Source of the DNA: Neisseria montereyensis
GTDB lineage: Bacteria; Pseudomonadota; Gammaproteobacteria; Burkholderiales; Neisseriaceae
Direction: 5' to 3'
DNA: 60,546 nt
Assembly: GCF_024834045.1 (NCBI RefSeq)
Contig: NZ_JANUXW010000011.1
Coordinates: 1-60,546, forward strand
A model generated the notes under the pieces. It saw only the letters and a list, made by a program, of their open reading frames with translations, had not been told where the DNA came from and made no database searches. How positions within the stretch are numbered: position 1 is the stretch's first letter; each line of letters starts with the position of its first letter. Shown piece after piece: positions 1-6,580 of this stretch. A program made the translations under genes and the position numbers.

Positions 1-1
1 T

Positions 2-115
2 TCCCGCTACCGTCCCGGCAGCGAAGAAACCGAACTATACCGACTCAAAAACATCCAGTCAATACCCGATAACTCAAAAATATCCAACATATCATCACTA
101 CTTTGTTTATCTTGA
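2..115 (+). CDS. 3' end of an unidentified gene (partial)
   Basis: An open frame runs in from the left window edge and stops with TGA at 113-115. The visible 37 residues begin SRYRPGSEETELYRLKNIQ and end in a serine-rich tail. I do not recognise the family. Support for a real plus-strand gene is contextual: a strong stem-loop terminator at 170-227 lies between this frame and the minus-strand dksA, as expected between two convergent genes. A competing minus-strand frame (7-201) would start inside that terminator and is less likely. Confidence 0.3.
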   Translation, partial: SRYRPGSEETELYRLKNIQSIPDNSKISNISSLLCLS

Positions 116-169
116 GAATTTTTTGAAGGAAGTTTTACAACCGGCTGTGAATCAAAATAAACATCCGAC

Positions 170-227
170 AAAAATGCCTTTTTATCACATTGTCTGCACA
201 ACCAAACGGTGATAAAAAGGCATTTTT
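170..227. terminator. Bidirectional stem-loop terminator
   Basis: A perfect 19-bp inverted repeat has its arms at 170-188 and 209-227 and a 20-nt loop. The outer ends are A-runs on the left and T-runs on the right, so it works as an intrinsic terminator in both directions. It closes dksA (minus) and the gene entering from the left edge (plus). It contains no DUS. Confidence 0.85.
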
Positions 228-257
228 ATTTTAAAGCAAAAATTAAATACGCTTTAA

Positions 258-674
258 TTAATCTGCAAATTGTTTTTTAAGCTGTTCGCGACGCTCTTGT
301 GCTTCTACCGACAGTGTAGCGGTTGGACGGGCCAATAATCGTTTCAGACCAATCGGCTCTCCGGTATCTTGGCAGAAACCATATTCGCCTTCGTCAATTC
401 TGCGGATAGATGCTTGAATTTTGCTCAAAAGTTTACGTTCGCGATCACGGGTACGCAACTCTAAGGCGTATTCTTCTTCCTGAGTAGCACGATCGGCAGG
501 GTCAGGAGCAGACTCATGCTCTTTCAGATGGCCGGTTGTCGTTGTGGCATTATCGATTAATTCATCTTGCAGCTTAATCAACAGCTCACGAAAAAATTCT
601 AATTGGTCTGGGTTCATGTAGTCCTCTTCAGGACCATTCCAATTGAGGATATCTTGTTCTGTCAGCTTTGCCAT
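258..674 (-). CDS. dksA: RNA polymerase-binding transcription factor DksA, single-cysteine type
   Basis: DksA binds the RNA polymerase secondary channel and works with ppGpp to reset rRNA and amino-acid promoters. The 138-residue protein has the family layout: a coiled coil with the tip motif DPADRA (D58, D61, A63; the DxxDxA signature), then a globular zinc-finger region and a C-terminal helix. Only one of the four zinc cysteines is left (C101); the other three positions read T104, S122 and A125. The fold should therefore be kept without zinc, as is known for other cysteine-poor DksA proteins. An AGAAGGAA ribosome site precedes the ATG. It is monocistronic and ends in the stem-loop at 170-227. 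Confidence 0.95.
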   Translation of the reverse strand: MAKLTEQDILNWNGPEEDYMNPDQLEFFRELLIKLQDELIDNATTTTGHLKEHESAPDPADRATQEEEYALELRTRDRERKLLSKIQASIRRIDEGEYGFCQDTGEPIGLKRLLARPTATLSVEAQERREQLKKQFAD

Positions 675-884
675 GATGATTCCTTCTTTTCCCTATTGCC
701 ATGAGTAACTTTTTAAGCCAATCATCGCTACTGTTAGTTTGTTATTGATTCTTCGATAAATTAACTCGCCGTTAGGCGGATGGCATCATAACATAATTTT
801 ATTTATGCACCTTATATTTCCTACCCCGCAAATTATGGTTTTATTTGCGGACAGGTAACATGGCAGAGTTAACTTCTTGATAAA

Positions 885-1442
885 TCAATTCAACAACCAT
901 AAATTTAGTTTGCTTGTTAACTGTGGCAGGATTGCACTCAACCAAAACCACAACACAACCACCAAAACGCTTCCTGAAAAATCGTAGCGTCCGAATTTTA
1001 AAAAGACAAATGGTTTTGATAATGGTTCAAATATTCTATGCAAAGATACTTGTAAAGAAGCGTATGGTTTTTGAAAACTCATCACCATTCTTAATACCAA
1101 TCCCAGTAATAAAACATAAGCAACTGCTTTTAAAACACTTAAAACAGTGAAAAACATATTGGCGGCAATAATTTTGATGCTGAAACCGCCCGGTAAGGCA
1201 ATCAGCGATATCAAGGTGAACGCCAGATAGTAGATTAAAATCGAAGCCAATACGCAAGCAGTATCCCAACGACCGATCGGCGGTGTCACTTTGCGCAACG
1301 GCTGAACCAACCAATCGGTGGTATGGGCGCAAAATTGTGCGAGCGGGTGCTTATATTCCAATTGCGCCCATTGCAGCAAACAACGCGCCAAACAAACAAT
1401 AGAGAGGCCGTCTGAAAACAGAATCAATAATTTTGCGATCAT
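885..1442 (-). CDS. yggT: YggT-family integral membrane protein
   Basis: This 185-residue, strongly hydrophobic protein has the two-fold YGGT layout: each half has membrane helices around a short motif of the type LxxxRxLLQW / LRMVMSF. YggT proteins are small inner-membrane proteins of poorly defined role, linked to osmotic-shock tolerance and often encoded next to proC. Here the ATG overlaps the proC stop by 4 nt (ATGA), so the two genes are translationally coupled. A DUS lies within its 5' end (1407-1416). Confidence 0.85.
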   Translation of the reverse strand: MIAKLLILFSDGLSIVCLARCLLQWAQLEYKHPLAQFCAHTTDWLVQPLRKVTPPIGRWDTACVLASILIYYLAFTLISLIALPGGFSIKIIAANMFFTVLSVLKAVAYVLLLGLVLRMVMSFQKPYASLQVSLHRIFEPLSKPFVFLKFGRYDFSGSVLVVVLWFWLSAILPQLTSKLNLWLLN

Positions 1443-2239
1443 TTACCTGCCTCGAATTGTTGTGCAATTTCTTTTGAACGGGCGACACATGCATCTACAC
1501 CGGCACCAATCGCTTGGGCGACTTCCCGTTCTTTAAAAGTTTCAAGAGCGGCAAAGGTGGTGCCGCCTTTGGATGTTACATTTTGTTGCAATACGCCAAA
1601 CGCTTCCCCGCTTTGCCCAGCCAAACCGACGGCTCCTTTAAAGGTGGCTAAACTGAGCTGCCGCGCGGTTTCATTATCAAAGCCTTGTGCCACTGCCGCT
1701 TCTTGCAACGCATTCATGAGATAAAACACATAAGCGGGGCCGCTGCCGGTAATTCCGGTAATCGCGTGTATTTGCGCTTCATCGGCCAGCCAAACCACCT
1801 GCCCTATTGCCGACATCACCGTCTCTGCCGCTTGTTTATCGGCATCGCTTACGCCATCTGCGGCAAATAAGCCCGACACGCCTAACCCAACCCGTCCGGG
1901 CGTGTTCGGCATGGTTCTAATAATACGGCGCGTACCATTCAAATAACTGCTCAGGGTATTCACACTTAAGCCCGCTGCTACCGACAACACCAGCGCACCA
2001 TTGGTTTCCACACCTTCACACGCCGACTGCATATCTTGCGGTTTCACCGCCAGCACCAAAATATCATCGGCATTTAATGCGGGTAATCTTTCCGACACGG
2101 CCACGCCTAAGGTTTTCGCCAAACGTTCACGTTTTTCCGCGCCACGGTTGGCAATATGAATCTGATAACCGCCTTGTCGCACTAAGCCGCTGGCAATGGC
2201 TTCGGCCATGTTGCCGCCGCCCAAAAAATAAATAGTCAT
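1439..2239 (-). CDS. proC: Pyrroline-5-carboxylate reductase
   Basis: ProC reduces 1-pyrroline-5-carboxylate to proline with NAD(P)H, the last step of proline synthesis, in the cytoplasm. The 266-residue protein starts with a Rossmann nucleotide-binding motif (FLGGGNMAEAIASGLV, from residue 5) and carries the family signature ITGSGPAYVFYLMNALQEAA in the helical dimerisation half. Length is normal for the family. The gene is first in a proC-yggT pair with a 4-nt overlap. Confidence 0.97.
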   Translation of the reverse strand: MTIYFLGGGNMAEAIASGLVRQGGYQIHIANRGAEKRERLAKTLGVAVSERLPALNADDILVLAVKPQDMQSACEGVETNGALVLSVAAGLSVNTLSSYLNGTRRIIRTMPNTPGRVGLGVSGLFAADGVSDADKQAAETVMSAIGQVVWLADEAQIHAITGITGSGPAYVFYLMNALQEAAVAQGFDNETARQLSLATFKGAVGLAGQSGEAFGVLQQNVTSKGGTTFAALETFKEREVAQAIGAGVDACVARSKEIAQQFEAGK

Positions 2240-2439
2240 ATTTAACTTCTAAGCCTTTTCAATAATTGAATTGCTACCACACAAACCGCCTATTCGCCTG
2301 CTTCTGCCTGCTTTAAAAAAGTAGCCACAATGCAGCCAGTGTAAAGATAATCACACTATATCTTACCCGATTATGTCAAACACTGTTTTAACAACATGAT
2401 TGAGTTTTTTTAATATTCAATCAACCTCAATAATCAAAC

Positions 2440-2468
2440 AGGCCGTCTGAAACGGTTTCAGACGGCCT
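2440..2468 (-). terminator. DUS inverted-repeat terminator of pgk
   Basis: Two DUS copies face each other to form a 14-bp stem with a 1-nt centre. It lies about 30 nt downstream of the pgk stop. Confidence 0.75.
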
Positions 2469-2500
2469 TAGCTATTTATATTTATTAAGATACTCGATAC

Positions 2501-3676
2501 TTACGCACGTTGTTCCAATACAGCCACGGCGGGCAGTGTTTTGCCCTCTAAAAACTCTAAGAATGCGCCGCCGCCGGTAGAAATATAGCTGATTTTTTCG
2601 GTAACGCCGAATTTGGCAATCGCTGCCAAAGTATCGCCGCCACCCGCAATCGAAAATGCTTTGCTTTCGGCAATTGCTTTAGCCAATACTTCGGTGCCGC
2701 CGGCAAACGCATCAAACTCAAACACCCCGACCGGGCCGTTCCAAACAATGGTGCCGGCAGCATTCAGCGCTTCTGCCAATACGGCAGCAGACTTCGGCCC
2801 GATATCCAGAATCATATCGTCTTCGGCCACTTCATCAATTGATTTAACGGTTGCTTCGGCATCGGCGGCAAACGTTTTCGCCACCACCACATCGCTCGGC
2901 AACGGCACGACGCCGCCTTTGGCCGCCATTTTTTCCATAATCTTTTTAGACTCACCCACCAAATCATGCTCGGCCAATGATTTACCGATAGACTTTCCTT
3001 GTGCCAATAAGAAAGTATTGGCAATGCCGCCGCCGACAATCAGTTGATCAACTTTATCGGTCAAGCTTTCGAGAATGGTTAATTTGGTAGAAACCTTGCT
3101 GCCGGCCACAATCGCTACTAACGGGCGGGCAGGGTTTTTCAGGGCTTTGCCCAAAGCATCCAATTCATCCGCCAACAATACGCCGGCACAAGCTACCGGA
3201 GCGAAACGTGCCACCGCTTCGGTAGAAGCCTGTGCACGGTGCGCCGTACCGAAGGCATCGTTCACAAACACATCGCACAAAGCCGCATAAGCCTGACCCA
3301 GCTCGGTATCGTTTTTCTTTTCACCTTTATTAATGCGCACGTTTTGCAGCATCGCCACTTCGCCGGCCGCTAAAACAGGTTTGTTTTCACGCCAGTCGTT
3401 CAATACTTTTACTTCCTTGCCCAATAAGCTGCCCAAATGCGCTGCGACAGGGGCGACATCGTCTTCAGAGTGAAACTCGCCCTCGGTCGGCCGACCCAAA
3501 TGCGACATCACAATCACAGACGCACCGTTATCCAAGCAATACCGAATCGAAGCCAAAGATGCGCGGATACGGGTATCGTTGCTGATTTTTCCGTCTTTAA
3601 AAGGCACATTCATATCGGAGCGGATTAATACGGTTTTGCCTTGTACGTTTTGTTCGGTTAATTTCAAAAATGCCAT
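2501..3676 (-). CDS. pgk: Phosphoglycerate kinase
   Basis: Pgk transfers phosphate from 1,3-bisphosphoglycerate to ADP in glycolysis and runs in reverse in gluconeogenesis. The 391-residue protein has the N-terminal signature [16 protein letters not shown] (from about residue 16), the basic substrate-site stretch [10 protein letters not shown], and the C-terminal nucleotide loop GGGDTLAAI near residue 345. Length is typical. An AAGGAA ribosome site precedes the ATG. It appears monocistronic and ends at the DUS hairpin 2440-2468. Confidence 0.98.
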   Translation of the reverse strand: MAFLKLTEQNVQGKTVLIRSDMNVPFKDGKISNDTRIRASLASIRYCLDNGASVIVMSHLGRPTEGEFHSEDDVAPVAAHLGSLLGKEVKVLNDWRENKPVLAAGEVAMLQNVRINKGEKKNDTELGQAYAALCDVFVNDAFGTAHRAQASTEAVARFAPVACAGVLLADELDALGKALKNPARPLVAIVAGSKVSTKLTILESLTDKVDQLIVGGGIANTFLLAQGKSIGKSLAEHDLVGESKKIMEKMAAKGGVVPLPSDVVVAKTFAADAEATVKSIDEVAEDDMILDIGPKSAAVLAEALNAAGTIVWNGPVGVFEFDAFAGGTEVLAKAIAESKAFSIAGGGDTLAAIAKFGVTEKISYISTGGGAFLEFLEGKTLPAVAVLEQRA

Positions 3677-3951
3677 AGCGGTGTTCCTTCTTGGAAGTCA
3701 ATTTTAAAAGTTAATGAAACGAATCAGCCGCATTATGAGGGATACGGCTAACGCGGTAAAGGCACAATAGACAAAGGTATGTTTAAAATTATTAAAGGCC
3801 GTCTGAAAACCATTCAGACGGCCTTTGTTGTTTAATAATATCCATAACCTTAATCCGTACCCCATCACAAAAACAATATGAAACCGTATTCAATCTATAC
3901 AGTTTCCATACGCATTTTAAATTTCGTTAATTTATTACACATTGGCATTTC

Positions 3952-3980
3952 TTGAGAGTATGATAGTTCCACTAGATAAT
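3952..3980 (+). promoter_or_regulatory. Candidate sigma70 promoter of the amidohydrolase gene
   Basis: A -35 box TTGAGA (3952-3957) and a -10 box GATAAT (3975-3980) are separated by 17 nt, about 50 nt upstream of the chosen ATG. The boxes were found by eye; no start-site data exist here. Confidence 0.5.
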
Positions 3981-4002
3981 TATTTTTGCTTTGTCATCTA
4001 GT
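3971..4002 (+). promoter_or_regulatory. Candidate operator: inverted repeat ACTAGAT/ATCTAGT
   Basis: Perfect 7-nt inverted arms at 3971-3977 and 3996-4002 straddle the predicted -10 box and start point of the amidohydrolase gene, with centres about 25 nt apart. That placement suits a dimeric repressor. No regulator gene is adjacent, so this is inference. Confidence 0.3.
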
Positions 4003-4032
4003 CTTTTCAACTCATATGATAAGGAGTTAATC

Positions 4033-5067
4033 ATGGAAGGTAAAATTGCCCTTGAAGAGCACTTCTCAACCGAATTAAATAATAAATATTGGGATGCCAA
4101 AGGCGAAGAAGATCGCAACGGCGTAGAGTATTCAAAAGATGTTAAACGCAAATTGAGCGACCCCGATCTTTGTGTGGCCGAAATGGATCGTGCCGGTATC
4201 GAGGTTTGTATTATGTCTTTAACTTCTCCCGGTGTTCAATCCATTGAAGACCCCGAAGAAGCCGTTGAATTGGCACGTTCTGCCAACGATTATGCCCATT
4301 CGTTTATTCAAAAACATCCTACCCGCCTGACTTCTTTTGCTTCCGTGGCTTTACAAAACCCCGAGGCTGCCGCCGACGAGTTGGAACGCGCCGTGACCAA
4401 ACTGGGCTTAAAAGGCGTATTGATTAACGGCTACACCAACGTAGGCCCTAACGAACAAGTTCAATACTTAGACGAAGCACCTTTAGATGTATTCTGGGAA
4501 CGCATGGTGAAATTGAATGTGCCTATGTATCTGCACCCGCGCGAACCGCTGCCGAGCCAACGCCGTTCTATTCAAGGCTATCCCGAATTAGTGGGCTCCG
4601 CTTGGGGCTTTGGTTATGAAACAGCCAGCCATGCCGTGAGATTGATGTTGAGCGGTTTATTCGACCGTTATCCTACCCTGCAAGTGATCTTAGGCCACTT
4701 AGGTGAAGGCCTGCCCTACATGCTGCCCCGCCTGCAACACCGATTGGATATGCAACGCTTTGGTGCCAAAGGTTCTAAAGCCAAACACCGCACCGGCTAC
4801 TATTTGGCCAACAACTTCCACTTAACCACCAGTGGCCACTTCCACTCCAAACCTTTATTGGAAGCCATTGAACAAGTGGGCATTGAACGCGTGATGTTCT
4901 CTACCGACTATCCTTACGAACACATGGACGCCGGTTCACGTTGGTTTGACGATCTCTTAATGGACAACCAATCTAAATTGCGCATTGGCCGTGAAAACGC
5001 TAACAAACTGTTCTCTTTAAATTTGCCACCATTATCTGAAAGCTCTGCCGCTACTTTTGCTTCTTAA
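4033..5067 (+). CDS. Amidohydrolase-family aromatic acid decarboxylase-like protein (dihydroxybenzoate/gamma-resorcylate type)
   Basis: The protein (344 aa from the ATG at 4033, which has AAGGAG 6 nt upstream) belongs to the Amidohydrolase_2 group of metal-dependent, non-oxidative decarboxylases. It opens with MEGKIALEEHF, giving E8 and H10. It continues with H168 in YLHPREP, H222 in ILGHLGEG and D292 in FSTDYPYE. These match the metal ligands and catalytic residues known for gamma-resorcylate and 2,3-dihydroxybenzoate decarboxylases, which remove CO2 from hydroxylated benzoates reversibly. The real substrate cannot be read from sequence. An upstream in-frame ATG at 3991 lacks a ribosome site. 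The gene stands alone, with its own promoter and a DUS terminator at 5103-5131. A BenE-type benzoate transporter lies in the same window (37.7 kb) but is not linked. Confidence 0.85.
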   Translation: MEGKIALEEHFSTELNNKYWDAKGEEDRNGVEYSKDVKRKLSDPDLCVAEMDRAGIEVCIMSLTSPGVQSIEDPEEAVELARSANDYAHSFIQKHPTRLTSFASVALQNPEAAADELERAVTKLGLKGVLINGYTNVGPNEQVQYLDEAPLDVFWERMVKLNVPMYLHPREPLPSQRRSIQGYPELVGSAWGFGYETASHAVRLMLSGLFDRYPTLQVILGHLGEGLPYMLPRLQHRLDMQRFGAKGSKAKHRTGYYLANNFHLTTSGHFHSKPLLEAIEQVGIERVMFSTDYPYEHMDAGSRWFDDLLMDNQSKLRIGRENANKLFSLNLPPLSESSAATFAS

Positions 5068-5102
5068 GAAAAGTATTCGCGATAATGCATAGTTAAATGA
5101 TT

Positions 5103-5131
5103 AGGCCGTCTGAAACGTTTTCAGACGGCCT
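5103..5131. terminator. DUS inverted-repeat terminator between convergent genes
   Basis: Facing DUS copies form a 13-bp stem between the ends of the amidohydrolase gene (plus) and the pentapeptide gene (minus). It can serve both. Confidence 0.8.
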
Positions 5132-5164
5132 CTTTATAATATAAAGATAATATAAAGCCTTTAA

Positions 5165-6496
5165 TTAGCTGCTCTTATAACCGTTCTTACTAGCCCAATC
5201 AATAATTTTTTCTACTAATCGTAAAACGCCGCTTGAACCCAAATCATCCTGACTGCGTTTGTCTTCGCTTTGAGCATCGGCTTGATACTGAAAAGGCTGC
5301 ATAGACAGCAAGCGGTCGCGGATTTGGGTAAAGGTTTCCTGCACATATTCGGCAGATTTTTCCGGATTACCCAATCCTGCGGCGGCGTGTTGTGATGCTT
5401 TCAATAAACCGCTGTATAACTCGATTTGGTGTTTCATGGCTGAAAAATAGCGCACTTCATTAAGCAGGGCTTTTTGATGGCGCAATAGTGTGGTAGCAAT
5501 CAGAATTAAAGTAATGACGGGGAAAGTGTAGAAAATAATATGCCAGTTGTTTTTAGGAAATAAATCATATCCCCACAGAAACAAAGGGATAATTATTAAT
5601 AACATTAACGATATGATTAAAATTAGTGCGCCCAACAAACCAGCCAACTCCGCATATTCTTGATTATGTTTAATCTGAATATCTGTATTTTTTAAAGAAT
5701 TTTCTAAAGATTTTTTGGCTTTTTTAATATCCTTACTCAGTTCTTGAGATTTCAAATCATCAATTTGCTTTTTTAAACTTTCCAATTCCTTTTCTTGCTT
5801 TTGTTTTTTATCTTGTACTTGCTCAATTTGAGTTTGTAATTCTTTCACTTGTTCCGCATTATTACCAGCTTGTTCCAATCGTTTCTTTAATTGATCAATT
5901 TCTTGTTCTTTCTTTCGGATACCGGTTTCTAAAGATATTGTATTGCGGCTAGGAATATTAACTCCTATTGCGCCTTCGAGATTTGCTCCTTCAAGCTTTG
6001 CTCCTTCAAGCTTTGCTCCCTTAAGCTTTGCTCCCCAAAGGGTTGTTCCCCAAAAGCTTGCACCCTCAAGGTTTGCTCCCTCAAGATTTGCTCCTCTAAG
6101 GATTGCCCCCTCAAGATTTGCTTCCTTAAGGTTTGCTTCCTTAAGGTTTGCTTCCCAAAGGGTGGCTCCCTCAAGGTTTGCTCTCTCAAGGTTTGCTCCC
6201 TCAAGATTTGCTCCTCTAAGGTTTACCCCTCTAAGGATTGCTACCTCAAGATTTGCTTCCTTAAGGTTTGCTCTGAAAAGGTTTGCTTCCTCAAGATTTG
6301 CTTCCTTAAGGTTTGCTTTGAAAAGGTTTGCTTTGAAAAGGTATGCTCTTCTAAGGATTGCATCTTCAAGGTTTACTTCCTCAAGGTTTGCTTTCTCAAG
6401 GTTTGCCCTTTTGCCTTTCTCTCCATCATTTTCCAACCATAATGTATGCTTTTCAAGAATCTGCTTTAATTCTTCCCTTGTTATTTTTCGTTCCAT
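5165..6496 (-). CDS. Pentapeptide-repeat protein with coiled coil and two-helix membrane anchor
   Basis: The 443-residue protein has four visible parts. Residues 1-30 are a polar leader (ITREELKQILEKHTLWLE) often seen in front of pentapeptide repeats. Residues 31-177 are about 29 pentads of the A(N/K/I)LxG/E type, which form a right-handed quadrilateral beta-helix. Residues about 190-278 are a charged heptad-rich coiled coil. Residues 284-306 and 318-337 are two membrane helices, followed by a mostly polar C-terminal domain of about 100 residues. The short turn between the helices suggests that both ends face the cytoplasm. The repeats alone do not show function; pentapeptide proteins include DNA-gyrase protectors, effectors and scaffolds, and this membrane-tethered form is unlike the gyrase mimics. 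No DUS lies in the gene. It follows uvrD by 84 nt without a clear terminator. Confidence 0.8.
   Translation of the reverse strand: MERKITREELKQILEKHTLWLENDGEKGKRANLEKANLEEVNLEDAILRRAYLFKANLFKANLKEANLEEANLFRANLKEANLEVAILRGVNLRGANLEGANLERANLEGATLWEANLKEANLKEANLEGAILRGANLEGANLEGASFWGTTLWGAKLKGAKLEGAKLEGANLEGAIGVNIPSRNTISLETGIRKKEQEIDQLKKRLEQAGNNAEQVKELQTQIEQVQDKKQKQEKELESLKKQIDDLKSQELSKDIKKAKKSLENSLKNTDIQIKHNQEYAELAGLLGALILIISLMLLIIIPLFLWGYDLFPKNNWHIIFYTFPVITLILIATTLLRHQKALLNEVRYFSAMKHQIELYSGLLKASQHAAAGLGNPEKSAEYVQETFTQIRDRLLSMQPFQYQADAQSEDKRSQDDLGSSGVLRLVEKIIDWASKNGYKSS
5965..6420 (-). repeat. 15-bp tandem DNA repeat encoding the pentapeptides
   Basis: About 29 imperfect 15-bp units (consensus on the minus strand close to GCAAACCTTGAGGGA with variants) are stacked without gaps inside the pentapeptide gene. 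Because the unit is a multiple of 3, unequal crossing over or slippage would change repeat number without breaking the frame. Confidence 0.85.
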
Positions 6497-6580
6497 TTCA
6501 TTCCCTTAAATCTATTCTCTAGCCACTCAAAATATTGCCGCTTATTGTATAAAAATCGTTGGCATCTCATCAAAATCTTT

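Larger units (their letters stand above)
3677..4032. other. Divergent intergenic region with DUS pair and promoter elements
   Basis: About 355 nt lie between the divergent genes pgk and the amidohydrolase. A DUS inverted repeat sits at 3795-3825 although no gene obviously ends there; it may shield the two promoters from each other or be left over from an older arrangement. A plus-strand promoter and an inverted repeat near its start point are listed separately. Confidence 0.6.

Noticed and set aside
7-201. A 64-codon minus-strand frame at the left edge
   Set aside because: Its start lies inside a strong terminator stem-loop, and the plus-strand frame fits the convergent layout better.
5965-6420. 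Regular repeats that could be taken for a CRISPR array
   Set aside because: Units are 15 bp, gapless and coding; there are no unique spacers.
5943-6509. A 188-codon plus-strand open frame rich in SRFAPLRF repeats
   Set aside because: It is the antisense shadow of the 15-bp repeats of the pentapeptide gene; open frames on both strands are expected from such repeats and it has no ribosome site.
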